A stretch of DNA of 64,000 nucleotides. Source: Littorina saxatilis. Its lineage: Eukaryota > Mollusca > Gastropoda > Littorinimorpha > Littorinidae. Both the position numbers and the translations under genes were made by a program. Where the stretch lies: NCBI RefSeq assembly GCF_037325665.1, contig NW_027125834.1, positions 7,501 to 71,500 on the forward strand. The letters are read 5' to 3'. How positions within the stretch are numbered: position 1 is the stretch's first letter; every line of letters starts with the position of its first letter. Shown here in pieces: positions 10,074 through 21,889 of this stretch. The notes beneath the pieces are model-generated. The model was given only the letters and a program-made list of their open reading frames with translations. It was not told the DNA's origin and did no database searches.

Positions 10074-10840
10074 AAAAAATAAAAAAAACCGGTCCAGCAA
10101 CCCAGGACCAAAAAGGCAAGGCAAAAGCGGAGCCGGGGACAGCCCACGACCCAAAGAAACAAAGGTCAACAACAACAACGAAGAAATCCTGGCTGAACGG
10201 AGAAGGTAGAAACAGACAGCAGCAAGGCTATGGTAAAAGTCTAAGGGAGGCAACCGCCGATGCACAAGCGCGGAGCAGATTGCTAAAAAAGCAGCCGGTA
10301 TTGCACAGTTACTATCACAAGCATCAAGGGCTATGCTTACCACTGGGCATAGAAATAAAAGAAATAAAAGGGCCTCAGCAACGAGGCGCGGAAATAAAAG
10401 TGACCAGAGTTAAATCAAGCCCCCGGTTAAGGTCGAAAGAAAGTCACCGGAGCGTTGAGCGGAACAAAGAAAACAAAGAGCCCAAGCATAAACACAAGCA
10501 AACAGCGGCCAAAAAGGCAAAGTGAACAGCACAAACCGTAGCCAAGTAGTAAAAACAGGTAGTTAAAAGTCAGGTGTAAGCACGAAGCGTTGAGCGTTGG
10601 TGGCGTGAGAGCAAAACAAAACGAAGCAACCTCAGCAGAATAAACGCAGTATAGTAGAGAAGCAAGCAATGTAAAGCAGACCGCTCACCCAGCACAACAC
10701 CGCACAGACACAAGACAAGTAGAAATGTGAGCGAAAACTCGATGTGACTCGATGTGAGAGCAAGTTGACAAATGCGACCTCTCTCAAGCTCGTCAAAAAC
10801 GATATGTGATGAGACCCCTTCCACAAGAGTCCCTCCCTTC
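9965..10840 (-). other. L1 5' leader with (TTTA)n tract
   Basis: Sense-strand CTTTG/GCTTG-rich sequence without long frames. A T-rich (TTTA)n tract (10019-10088) lies just upstream of ORF1. L2 has a comparable layout: a pyrimidine-rich leader, then a T-rich tract at 12988-13037, then ORF1. Hence I read both as LINE 5' UTR. The outer limit is not resolved. Confidence 0.45.
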
Positions 10841-12040
10841 TTGTACAACCACCCCCTTTATGCCCGACCTCCCCCAATAAGACCCTTTTTGTTTTTAAAG
10901 ATTGTTTGTTCATAACCTCTGTCAGCTAACCCACATTTAAGACTTTACCCCAATAAAAAACAAAACAATATAAAATTCCTCTTTCACTTTCAGCTTCATA
11001 AATTAAATGTTCAAGAGAAACGTTGGCATCAGAATAATCGACAAAAACTTGATCAAAAGTGTGACCTGTAATATTCCAGATATGTTCAGTGGTGATCATC
11101 TTGTCCAGCAAACATGTCCATGCTATTACTGTGAACATTTACGAAACAAGCTACATTTTGGTCATGTCTGCTGATTAATAACACCTACAATTGTGGGACA
11201 TGTGGGGGCTTTGTTTCCAAAATATCTAAAACAAAACTCATCTTAAAAAGTTGAAGAGCATGACCCCGCTGTGACCCCAACATTTGACGAAGGTCAATCA
11301 AATAGCGGTCAAATCGGAAGATTATCACATACCAGAAGTCTGAACATGTTTAAAGGTCTAGCTTCGATGTAGCCAAGTGCTGTGCCCCGTCTCTTTGTGT
11401 GATTATCTCCTGCCCGACCCAGTTGCCTACCCTGTCTATAGCTATTCCCTGTGTGTGTGTGTGCTAGTCACGTTGGATTTACATTTAAATAATGCCCTTT
11501 GTGCTAAGAACTCCCTAACTTGAAATGATGAGAAGCAGCAGCGTAACCTCTAACCATCAGTGCCTAAGGAGTGACTAAATAATACCTGGTTGTCTTTGTG
11601 CATTGTACTTTATTGTGTGTTTACTATCGTAGGGTAGGCCCCGACCGGATGCATTTCTAATCTCTTATCTCAGATTTAGGTGGTCGTTATGTAATGTGTC
11701 GCCAGACTGTCTGGGTATCGTTGGACGGCGTTTTGTCAAGTGGGTGTCATTTCTTTTGACAGGGTACAATCATTGAAGATGCCAGGTAGCTTGAAGGTTT
11801 TAGTCTCTTACCCCCCCTCTCCCCCTTCTTTGTAACTGGTTGTAATCTAATGAGTTTTATCCGGTGTGCGTAATATTTCCGGTGCTTGACACCGACCCGG
11901 CTTCATGCCTCGGTAACGATCCCTTTCATTGGGCAGGCAATCTTAAGACGACACCCCCCGTTGTCTGACACCGGGTATCTTTCCTATTGGCTATTGGGAA
12001 TCGGAGTTGACCAGCCTTTAAAAGGGAGAGCATTAGGCTA
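10841..12040. other. Spacer between L1 and L2, nothing recognised
   Basis: No coding frame, tRNA or repeat family I could match. A TTTAAAAGGG box at about 12017 sits some 30-50 nt before the presumed L2 leader and could be a core promoter, but this is weak. Confidence 0.4.
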
Positions 12041-13179
12041 GGTCAGCACGCAGGCTCACACTCTCAAGGGAGATCCGTGGATAAAGGAAAAAGAATAACT
12101 TGTGAAAAAAACAAACAAAAAAAACACAGAAAACACCCCACTATCTATCTTACTGCGCTGTTGCGCTGTTCTACTACGACTGTGATGTTGTGCTTGTGCT
12201 TGCTGGTTCTTGTGCTTTGTCTCTAAAAGACTGTCTGTGATATCTTGCTGCATTGTTTCTTCAGTGACTTTAGTGGTGCTGCTATCTGACTTTTTGCTCT
12301 GCTTTTGCTTTACTTTGCTTTGCTTTGTGCTTCGTGTTTTGTGCCTGCCCCTCGTGTCTTGACCACTATCTTGGTCGCTCACCTACTACGCTGTGCGGCC
12401 CTGCCTCTGCGTGTCACCAGCCACGCCCTCCAAGCCACGCCCACTCCACGTGCTGTGCACTTCACTGCACTTCACCCCACAGTCTGGTAGTGTACCCGAT
12501 ATAATTTAATTAGCCCTGTTTCCAAATTCTGGGGAGCCTTTTTATTGAAATAAACCCCCTCCCGGTCATGGAAACTATTTTCTCCCGTAAATACCCCTAG
12601 CCAAGAGCTACATATAACGGAGTGTATGTTTGTTTCTTTGTTCCTCTGTCTGTTTGTTGTTGTTCTTTTTTCCCTCCACATATGCTGCTCGCCTGTTAAG
12701 CTATGTAGTGGTTGTCTCCCTCCCTCTATCTTGTTTATCGCAAGCTATACGCCGTCACAGTCAGTCTGGTAGTAGTTCTCTTACATAAAATCTTACTCAA
12801 ATTTTAACAAGCTTTTTACAAAGCATCATAAGTATTTTCGCAGTAGGCCTCATGCTCATCGCTCACTCACCTCATGGTCCTTGGGCTTGACTTCGATTAG
12901 CGAGGCAGTCCTCCCATCTACCCCCTCGCCATCACCTCACCCCTCATTACTCATCGGTCCTCCTCCCCCCCCCCCCACACACCTATTTTTTTTTTTTAAT
13001 TATTTATTTTTTAATTTTTATTTTTTTATTTTTTTAGCCTGATGCTGAGTAAATGAGTAGTGGATATAAACCACTAGTTTTTAATTACAGTCTGGTGGCA
13101 GACCTGCCACTGGACCTCCAAACCTGGAGCTTCGGCTCAAACATGGCCTCTCTTTAATGCATCAGAGTCGCCCGTCTCC

Positions 13180-14970
13180 GTGACATCAGATGTCCCAACC
13201 AATGGGCAGCGTTCGGCGGCGGACGAACTCAGGCTTTCACAGGCAAAAATCAAAAAACGCGCGGCCCTGTTGAGGAAGAACCGCGATCTCGCGGACGCCG
13301 AGCGGGCTAGCCCCTCGCCGCGTAAGCGGATACGCAATGATAGTGACACTGACGTCACACAAAAAACAAACCTGTCGGAAGGCCGGGGAGAGGGTAACAC
13401 CCCCCTAAGTAGTGAAGACAGACACAACGAGACTGACAATGAAGGGGAATTTAAACTCCCCAGAAAAAAAAGGCTGCGCATGAGGCGCAATAAAAATAGA
13501 ACAGGAAACGAATCACACGACTCTATGCTGTCTCAGGCTCAGCCCAGAGAAACGGACAAGATCCCACAAAAAGAAAAAGAAAAACCAACTGAGTCGCGCC
13601 CTGAGGTCAAACAGGGCAAAAAGAAAATCAACAAGCAACTATTTAAAGACCCCCTTAGACAACAACAGCAACAACAACCGCCCCCGGCCTTCCTGGAATA
13701 CCCAGTGATAGTCGAGGACTGCAAGGACGGCCCAGCCACCTTGCATGGCCTCGGGCTCCACTGTTTCCGGACCTTCTGACACCATAGATCTCCCCCTCCA
13801 GCACAACGCTCTCGGGCAGGACAGTAGTTTTAAATATTATTCTAACTGCTGTTGATGCTTGTTTTTCCTTATTGTGCAGTCTCTGCATTTTTTTAACGCA
13901 GGACTTTCCTCTTTCATTGGTTCCCCCTCCCTCCACGTTGTGCTGGAGGGGGAGATCTATGGTGTTGAACCGTATGCCCCTCCGGTGCGACGCTGCACCA
14001 TGTGCCAGAGACTAGGACACAACGTCATGAAGTTCCAGTGCAAATCAAAAAAACAAACATGTAGTAGGTGCGGGACAGTTGGCCACGAGGCCTCCACATG
14101 TACCCTCCCCAGACATTCTGTTAACTGTAAAGCAGACCACTCAGCAGCCTACCAGGGATGCCCTGAAGTCAGATTAAGAGCAAAGCCAACAAGATCAGGG
14201 CATCTACTTTTATCCCGTACGCAGTAGCCATGCAGCGAGCTCGCGCGGACACCGCGCGCAGCGAAAACAAAACCACCACACAAACAAGACAACCCGCGGA
14301 GAAAATAGACACATACTGGCGCGCTCCAACCACGTCTTCTACCCCACGCTCGGGGTACGCGAATGCCGCCAAAATAGGCATGACCAAGGCAGCCGCCCCT
14401 CAGATAGAGATCAGCATAGATCCACCATCCCAACAAAAATGTTCTCCAACAGTGAATCCTCAGACCAAACCAACAAAACAAAATATAAATAAAAAGACAC
14501 TGAACAAAACAAAAGATCCCACACATACGATCAGCCAGCCCATGTTTGATGTGGAAGAGATAGTTCAACAAAACGATACACAGGAACATATGGCTCAGAC
14601 CATTTTTAACAAAGTCATGAAGGAAGTGGAGGAGGGCATCCTAGACAAACTCAGAATAGAAAGAAGACAAGCAGAAGAAGAACTCGCACAGGCACTCATG
14701 AACAAAATATACACCACTAAGAACAACCTCCCCAAAGAACAGTCAGACCTCTAGGAATTCTTAGAACAAACACTCATTTTCATGATACAGGCAAAACAGA
14801 AACAAAGCCCAAGTGCACTGATAGAATCACTCACTACCATATACCAAACACTCACAAAAACAAACACTACACCAGTCACACCTGACGGCCCCCTCCTCGC
14901 TCTGGGTTCCCTCGCTGGGGCCAGAGATTTAACTATAAAAGAAATAATCAACTTCCAAATGACCCTATAA
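13180..14970 (+). pseudogene. L2 ORF1 remains, internally inverted
   Basis: The N-terminal 199 codons (13180-13779) are Lys/Arg-rich and end in FLEYPVIVED...GPATLHGLGLH, matching L1 ORF1. The next ~85 residues of the L1 protein are missing, and a following block runs backwards (13809-13935, minus strand, with STAVRIIFKTTVLPES). Forward coding resumes at 13936 with the zinc knuckles (CTMCQRLGHNVMKFQC, with one extra residue; CSRCGTVGHEASTC). A frameshift lies near 14215 and a TAG stop at 14752-14754, after which the last ~70 residues continue to the TAA at 14968. It is not functional as it stands. Confidence 0.85.
13779..13965. repeat. Perfect 30-bp inverted repeat around an inverted ORF1 block
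   Basis: Arms 13779-13808 and 13936-13965 are exact reverse complements and both encode VVLEGEIYGV, one on each strand. The 127 bp between them is ORF1 coding sequence in reverse orientation. So the breakpoint duplicated the arm and inverted the segment, with loss of the neighbouring ~250 bp. Confidence 0.92.
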
Positions 14971-14972
14971 TG
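14968..14972 (+). promoter_or_regulatory. TAATG stop-start overlap kept in L2
   Basis: The ORF1 stop TAA (14968-14970) and the presumed ORF2 ATG (14970-14972) share the A, exactly as in L1, although both L2 ORFs are decayed. Confidence 0.8.
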
Positions 14973-17900
14973 GATTCCCTTAACCCAGATGAAAAACTAC
15001 ATACTTCTCTCACTCTTGTTGGGCTCCACTACAATGGAGGGAACACCAACTGGACGCACAAACAATGCGTTAAATAAAGGACTAACCATTTTTCAGTGGA
15101 ACTGTCGAAGTATTAACAGGAATATCCACTATCTTAACGATTTTTTTATCCCATGAAAAATGTGATATTTTAGCAATCCAATCTTTAAACGTACATTTTA
15201 ATCAACTTCCTAAACTCGAAGGCTTTTTTTACCCACCTACGGTAAGCTTGGCGGTCAAAGGGAGAAAAGTGCGGGTGGCTACATACGTCCGCGACAACCT
15301 AATTTATGTCCCTGTAAAGTCGCCTGTGCCTGTCACTGAAAATAATAGTTCATGTACCATTCAGGTACATCTAAAAAACTGTAAAAAATTAAACATAGCA
15401 AATATATATTACCCTCAAGGATGCAACTCCATAAAAGAAACTAACTGGCTAACAGAAATTAACCATGACACCACAAACTGGGTGGTGGTGGGAGATTTTA
15501 ATAACTGTCATTGCTCCTGGGAACACAACTACCCAGTGGGTCACACATCACGGCTGGCTGAGAATATCATAAACTCTAACTTTCAAATCTTAAATGATGG
15601 GTCAAAAACAAGGATTCCGGACTCCCCCGCTCAAAACGCCTCGGCCATAGACCTAACCCTTGTCAGTAACGCCATGGTGTCAGATGCAGAGTGGACTGTA
15701 TTTCCAGACACGCTGCACTCTGACCACCTGGTAATATTAACCACACTCTTAACCGCTGTACCAGATGGTACTGAATCTCTTACACAAGAACAATATTCAT
15801 ATAATAAAGCCGACTGGGCTCTCTTCCAGGATAAGTTAAATAAAATTAACCCTGACACAATTAAGTCTGATGATATGGAGAAATACTATGAAAATTTACG
15901 TAACAGCATTATCTCTGCTGCTGACGCCTCCATACCAAAGAATAAAGGTTTTAAACACAAACATAAGCCAGCCTCCTGGTGGAACGACCTATGCCATGAG
16001 GCAGTCCAAATTAAAAGAGCCTCCATTAAAAATTTTGCACAAAATCAAAATTACGAAAACTATATGGCAATGAAAGAGGCCCAAAGTTCATGTAATCTAA
16101 CTATTGCACGAGCAAAGCTCCAGCACTGGGAGGACTATGTGCAAAATGACATTAAAGATTTCCGAGACCTGGGCAAGGTCTGGGGGAAATTTAGAAAGTT
16201 CAAGAGGAGGGGAAAGGCCCCAGAAAGACCCCTTCTCGTAAACGGCGCCAAGACAGAAAATAATAAAGAAAAAGCTGACGCGTTAGCGGAGACCTTCGCC
16301 AGAGCCAGCCAGGCCAGACACTTAGACCCAGAAAGACTACGCTTCCGCACTGAGACCGAAAAAGAATATGATGACCCCGCCCCAGATAACAATAACCCCA
16401 TTAATACCAAGATAACGTCTCAAGAATGTAGTAAGGCAGTAAAACAAATGAACGTAAAAAGGCTGCAGGGCCGGACATAATATCATACCAAATGATAGGT
16501 AAATTCCCTGATCACTTCCTAAATATCCTGGCAGAATTTTATAACTTTATTTGGGTTAGGGATAAGATCCCCGCTGCATGGAAACATGCCCACGTAGTGG
16601 CCATCCCTAAACCCGGAAAACCTAAAGACAACCCTGGCAGCTACCGCCCTATCTCTCTCACCCCCCATCTAGGTAAAATTTACGAAAGAATAGTTAAAAA
16701 CAGATTAGAATTCTTCCTAAACAAACATAACATAATACCATCCTGTCAGTCAGGCTTTAGAAAAGGCCGGTCCTGCAGCGACCACATAGTTAAACTAGTA
16801 GAAAATATGAAAAAGACCTTAGCCCATAAAAGAAACACCCTACTTGCAACATTTTTTTACGTGAAAAAAGCATATGACTCTGTCTGGCATGCCCGCCTAC
16901 TATTTAAGCTAAAGAGTATTGGTATTACCGGCCATATGTATAATTTTATAAAAGACTTTATCCTAAACCGCTCTATGGCAGTCAAGGTTGGCGCCTCCCT
17001 TTCTGAGTCCCAGTTCTTGGACATGGGGGTACCCCAGGGCAGTGTAATCGCACCGATTCTGTTCAGTATCATGCTGCATGATATTGACTCAGTAGATGTA
17101 GGAGGGGCTACCATCATGCTCTATGCAGATGACCTCGCCATCCTAGACCAAAAACCTCCTGTAAATCGTAACAATAAACCCACTATAAACAGTTTCCAAA
17201 AGAAGGTAAATAACCTAATTGACTATATGAACGCTAACGGCTTCGAGCTAGCAGCAGAAAAAACAGTTTTCATGGTAGTATCATGCAAGCAAATTTACAA
17301 TAAATGCCGACTCACTATCGGCGACCAACAAATTCTTCCCAGTGCACAAGTCAAATTTTTAGGTGTGATTGTACAACGTAACCTGTCCTGGGCCCCCCAT
17401 GTTCATCACCTGATCGCAAAAGCTAATAAAGCAGTTAGTCTAATAAAAGCTCTCAGTGCGGAGGCGTGGGCCTGTGGTCAAAAGACTTTAGTCCATATGA
17501 CAAAAGCACTAGTACGTTCAAGACTAACTTATGGGCAGGAAGTCTACTTTGCTGCTAGCAAATCCACCCTTAATCTGTTACAAACAACAGAACTAAAAGC
17601 TTTAAAACTGGCTTTAAACATCCCTCGGTTTGCAGTCAACAAGCTAACCTATAAAGAAGTGGGCTGGCTGACTCTGGAACAGGAACGCAGACTCAGAACC
17701 GCTCAATTCTGTATCAGAACATTCTCAGTGGATAACCCCACCTCACAGGTTATGTCGGATGAATTTACACGGCTCAAACACAACAGTTACGACCGCCTAC
17801 GTGATAAAACAAAAACTATATACGACAAAATCATACCCATTTGGGAATTCGCTAAACCACTGTTACAACCACTAAATATACAGGCTGACAGCATCGCTAA

Positions 17901-18600
17901 GGCTACCTGCCAAATCTTCCCCCCCTGGCTCCTGGAACACCCGGACATAGTAGAAGAAATCCAACCTAACCTTACCAAAGCTAACGACGCACTACTGATT
18001 AGCTCCCTCACAAAAGAAGCCCTAGGCACCACGTATTTACACTTCCTAAAAGTATACACCGACGGATCCAAACTTCAAGACGGATGAGTCGGCTGTGCTT
18101 TCACTATTCCGGACCTAAAAGTGACCAAAAGATATAAACTGAACCCTGGAGTATCCATCTTCTCTGCTGAATTATATGCCATTATCATGGCACTGTCCTA
18201 CATTAATGACCTTCCATTAAAACCCAACGCAGTTGTGCTATGCACTGACTCCAAATCATCCTTACAGGCTCTCTCCCGTAATACAACAAATAGAACTGAA
18301 CTCCAAAATGAAGCCCTATTAATCTCACACCAAATTATTATCTCTGGTACAGACCTCAGACTGCTGTATGTCCCCTCGCATACCGGAATCTATGGGAATG
18401 AAATTGCCGACAGTGCTGCGAAAGAGGCAGCACTACTACCTAAACAAAGTATCATCGATATAAAACTGTCCACCTCTGAGGCATACTCCAAGCTTAACAC
18501 CCAGGTAGCCGCCGACCCAGAACTTAACATGGGGCCAGGATCGTTCCCCCCTCTCCCCCATAACCTCTTGCAGATTGTACGCAAGATCAAAACCCATAGC
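14970..18600 (+). pseudogene. L2 ORF2 remains (EN-RT-RNase H)
   Basis: Long open stretches at 15248-16480 (endonuclease: GDFNNCH, SAIDLTLVS, SDHLVIL), 16492-18087 (RT: SYRPISL, GVPQGSVIAP, YADDLAI) and 18121-18600 (RNase H: SAELYAI, CTDSKSS, SHTGIYGNEIAD). The first ~90 codons are out of frame, there is a frameshift near 16455, and a TGA at 18085-18087 interrupts the RNase H domain after YTDGSKLQDG. In RT motif A the catalytic Asp is Tyr (FFYVKKAYD; codon 16858-16860). Unlike L1, the RNase H glutamate is intact. The reading ends at the foreign insertion and its last piece lies at 19690-19830. Confidence 0.88.
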
Positions 18601-18611
18601 TGCAGATATGT

Positions 18612-18759
18612 AGAGGTTACATGCCGAGTCTCAGTGATTATCAAAAATAATGGTCGAAGTTAGCGGATCATGAAAAATGCGAGCTTCAGCGAGCTTTTTC
18701 ATGACCGCGAACTGAGACCATTATTTTTGATAATCACTGAGACGAGGTATGTAACCTCT
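18612..18759. repeat. 148-bp foldback hairpin
   Basis: Arms 18612-18655 and 18716-18759 are reverse complements with about 4 mismatches (AGAGGTTACAT...ATAATGGTC). Between them a second palindrome (18663-18708, GCGGATCATGAAAAA...) extends the stem, so nearly the whole 148 bp can fold into one hairpin. Confidence 0.9.
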
Positions 18760-19662
18760 TTATTCCTCCTTTCTTCAGTTATTCAAAGAAAAGAGGAGTT
18801 TTTGTGCGAAAGCTTGATTGAATCATATTCACCCAACCAGTCTACCTGCGCAGGCGATCGATTAATGCGCGGTTGTATAGTTCCGTGCAAATCATTCAAT
18901 TTTGTTAACACTTCTTGTCAGTTTCCATGTTTTGAACTAAAATCAAGTACACAGTTATGTTGTCATTCTGCTGTGGCGGTAAAGGCAGATAGTGTGTGTT
19001 CTGTTCATGTTTTGGTATCGCTCAGGAAATGTTCTTTCTTCGAATGTGACTAGCAGACGAAGTTTTACACCCGTGTTCCAACGTTAAAAACTGTATGAAG
19101 TTTAGCTTTCTGGGGCAAAATAGTGTATGAAACCGCTGCATGTTCTTTACGTTGATTAAATGTTTGCAATTGATTGCGTGTGATCTGTTTATAAAATGAA
19201 ATATTGTTGAAAACTGACCGTCGGATTGCAGTCTTGTCGGTGCAGCCGAAATCTGGAAGGGGAACTAACTACTCGTGTCGCTAGACAAAGTATGAGAGTT
19301 ACTTTTCCTTGGAATCTTGCTAGCGATAAACGATTGTGCACGGCAGATCTGAATTCAGAAAACAACCAAACTCATGGATTTTATATGGAGATTCATGTGT
19401 TCAAGTCTGTAGTTGCTGGTTTAAATACGGTATGGTTGTATTGTTTGCTCCAGAAATGCATATTTTGTACATTAGAGTGTTCTGAACTTTTGAGTCGCAA
19501 AAAGTAGATCCACAATGTGTACAGTCTCTACCCATGAGCTATCGAGGATTCAGGCCCGTTGTTGGGTAAGTGATTTTGGTTGTTGGGTAAGTTACCGAAA
19601 AATAACTAGCCCTACAAGTTTACAGAGAGAAAGAAGCAGAGGGGGGGATAAAAATTATTTCC
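18612..19662. mobile_element. Unclassified ~1 kb insertion in L2 ORF2
   Basis: The LINE protein runs to ...THSCRY at about 18610 and resumes with LFPLPCECG at about 19668. The sequence between has no LINE similarity. It begins with a long foldback (18612-18759) and ends in a G-rich run before ATAAAAATTATT. A 2-bp AT duplication is compatible with both edges but cannot be proved. No transposase is visible. The superfamily is unknown. Confidence 0.6.
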
Positions 19663-19689
19663 GCTTCCCTGCGAGTGTGGGACAAATAT

Positions 19690-19830
19690 CTCATTTGAAC
19701 ACATTTTCAGTGACTGTGAAGAAATCAAAACAATATTCCCAACACTTCAACGGTACATAAAACAACATAACCTTACACCCTTACAATGCCTGCACCAACA
19801 TGCGAAATTAGGGTGGAGTCATGTCAGGAA
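19690..19830 (+). pseudogene. C-terminal end of L2 ORF2 past the insertion
   Basis: Encodes the CECGTNISFEHIFSDC cluster and the terminal LHQHAKLGWSH stretch, matching the C-termini of L1 ORF2 and of L3 (36080-36300 minus). It shows that the insertion at about 18612-19662 split one gene. Confidence 0.85.
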
Positions 19831-19989
19831 GGTATGCTCTATCATATATCACTCTGATACGGCGTACTGTTTTTAAACCATATTCCTGAGTGTCATAAAA
19901 TGTATCCCCAATCAAACTAAAGTAAACAGTCTGTCAGTAGACTGTATAGCCGTATGGCCTTAAGAAAAATAATCCAACACTAACACCCT

Positions 19990-20575
19990 TTACCCTGGTG
20001 TGCGCGACCGCCAGCTTCGCCCCGCCGGGAGCGAAGGGCTACTGCTCCACCTGGTGGGGGAAGCTGTGCACCGCACACCTAATACCAACAGAACAGGTAG
20101 ACGCTATAGCCCGGTATGGCTTTAAAAATCCAACTTTAACACCCCTTACACCCAACGTCCCTGGTGTGCGCGCCAGCCAGCATCCCCCCACTGGGAGCGA
20201 AGGGCTTTCCTGCTCCACCTGGTGGGGGGAGCTGTGCACCGCACACCTAATACCAACAGAACACGTACCTAACCCTCCCCACCATACCTCAACCACCCTC
20301 TTGTCCCAGCCTAACAGAACGGACGGGCTAAAAATACTGCACCGCGTACAAAAAGGCTCTCAACCGGTCCATCCCCCAACTCCCAGTGTGTACAGTGGAC
20401 TTTATAGCCCGGACTTAACACCCCTCACTATACCCCAACTCCCACTTGGTGTGCGCGTTCGCCAGCATCCCCCCCGCTGGGAGCGAAGGGCTATCCCCCA
20501 CCCCCCCTCTCCCTTCCCTGCTCCACCTGGTGGGGGGAGCTGTGCACCGCCCACCTAATTCTCACATAATACGTC
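19990..20575 (+). repeat. Three diverged modules in the L2 3' UTR
   Basis: A module with GGTGTGCGCG, GGGAGCGAAGGGCT, CTCCACCTGGTGGGG and CTGTGCACCGC occurs at about 19998-20090, 20160-20260 and 20447-20565. The first two are each followed by ACCAACAGAACA. The same modules occur in inverse orientation in L3 (32650-33103 and 35786-35930), so they belong to the subfamily 3' UTR. Confidence 0.85.
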
Positions 20576-21221
20576 TATACCCAGCCAAGGGCTCAAAAAT
20601 GGCAATCCACCAAAATTTAAAAAAAACAAACAAATCAACTATTTTCTGCGTCATCAAATGACAAACCTTTTATACGCAACACTTTTACTAACCTCATTAT
20701 AATCAATTATCGCGTCAACATATGACAAAATATCTTTTATGAAACACTGCTTGGATACTTGTTTAATTTTTTTTTTTTTTAATTATTTTTTTTTTTTTGT
20801 CTTTAAGCTAGCCAGTTTTATGTATATTATGTATATTATGTAAAATATGTACATTTTAAATACCAAGTTTTAAAACTGCTTCGGCAGAACAGATGCCTCG
20901 CAGACTGAACGTTTTTAAAAAGGGTGGTCCTGATTTTATCACTTTTAAAAAAGTTATTAGACTTAATAAAAACTGAACTATTTTATACCCCCCTCACCCC
21001 CTGACACAATAATTATAGACACAGCAACAATAGTAACTATAGGCGAATCAGTCTGATACGTGCCCAATACCTAACTATTATAACTTTTATCAACACAACT
21101 TTTAAATTTTACAGCCCCTCTCCCGTCATCCTCCCGGCCCCACCCCCACACACCCAACTTTTCTTAGCGCATAACCACTTCATGTCCCAAATAGAAACTT
21201 ATTCTGGGGACACAAATAGAA
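20576..21221 (+). other. L2 distal 3' UTR
   Basis: Non-coding sequence matching L3 29835-30560 in inverse orientation nearly throughout, including the GCTTCGGCAGAACAGATGCC stretch (20879-20898) and the CCCGTCATCCTCCC element also present in L1. It contains T-rich runs near 20768-20800. Confidence 0.8.
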
Positions 21222-21861
21222 CAGGGCCGGACTAGGCGAAGAGGAGGGGGGGGGTTGCCAGTTGTGGCCCAGGGGGATGTCCCCCCTGGCGGCAGGGGCG
21301 GATCAGTTCATTTTATGACTGGTTTTTTTCAAAAGTATATTGTGAAGATATGGGTGTGAAGGCGCGAAGCGCCGAGCCGACGGCGCGAAGCGCCGAGCCG
21401 ACGGCGCGAAGCGCCTAGCTTGCTAGGGGGGTCCGGGGGCATGCCCCCCCGGAAAATTTTGAAAAAAAGGATGCAAAATGGTGCAATCTGGTGCATTCTG
21501 AGGATGATCATTACCAGTTTCAGGCAGCAGATTTTGTCACTGATTAATACCCCAAAAATTGAAACTCAATGTAAAATAAAGAAATGCATACCTCATTCAA
21601 TATTTTAATTTTTTGGCTGGGGGGGGGTGGTCCGGAAACCCTAGAACCCACCCCCCCCTCCTGGTTGTGGGGGTCAGGGGGCGAAGCCCCCTGAAGCTGA
21701 TGGGTAGGTCATATTCTGAGATAGGAAAATGGTCGCTCCTTGCATGAAACGGCATAAAATAAGCAATAATAAAAAAAAATTAAATAAGTAAGGTACATGT
21801 TTAGGCTAGGGGGGGTTGGGGGTTGCGCAACCCCCATAACCCCCCCGGTAGTCCGGCCCTG
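21222..21861. mobile_element. F1: TIR element CAGGGCCGGACT, 5-bp TSD
   Basis: 640-bp non-autonomous DNA element with perfect 12-bp terminal inverted repeats (CAGGGCCGGACT/AGTCCGGCCCTG), flanked by the duplication TAGAA (21217-21221 and 21862-21866). L3 supplies the empty site: its tail reads CAAATAGAAACTTACATAC without the element. Inside are three 21-bp tandem units with GGCGCGAAGCGCC (21361-21417) and several G-rich hairpins. The 5-bp duplication and CAGG ends fit the hAT5-like group, but no transposase is present. Confidence 0.85.
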
Positions 21862-21889
21862 TAGAAATTTACATACATACTAGAGAGAG

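Larger units (their letters stand above)
3617..10840 (-). mobile_element. L1: near-intact I/Nimb-like two-ORF LINE
   Basis: Minus-strand non-LTR retrotransposon. In sense order it has a pyrimidine-rich 5' leader ending in a T/TTTA tract, ORF1 with three zinc knuckles, ORF2 with APE-type endonuclease, reverse transcriptase and RNase H, then a ~390-bp 3' UTR ending in repeated T6G-like units (3617-3680). The combination of zinc-knuckle ORF1 and RNase H is typical of the I superfamily (I/Nimb; Nimbus was described from a freshwater snail). Both ORFs are uninterrupted. The 5' limit is an estimate, and no target duplication could be fixed. Confidence 0.85.
12041..21881 (+). mobile_element. L2: decayed I/Nimb-like LINE with nested insertions
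   Basis: Plus-strand relative of L1 in the same order: leader, ORF1 remains, TAATG, ORF2 remains, then a long 3' UTR ending ACATACATAC at about 21881. It carries a rearranged ORF1, several frame breaks in ORF2, a ~1 kb foreign insertion (about 18612-19662) and a TIR element (21222-21861). Its 3' UTR and C-terminal coding end match L3 (29830-36360) closely, so L2 and L3 form one subfamily distinct from L1. The 5' limit is an estimate. Confidence 0.85.

Noticed and set aside
12305-12490. Small frame in the presumed L2 leader
   Set aside because: Lies in pyrimidine-rich leader sequence with no conserved counterpart in L1.
18670-19507. Frames of 127 and 93 codons in the L2 insertion
   Set aside because: The first starts inside the hairpin; neither shows a domain or a clear coding composition.
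21361-21417. Spaced repeats resembling a CRISPR array
   Set aside because: Units are contiguous 21-mers without spacers, inside a eukaryotic TIR element.
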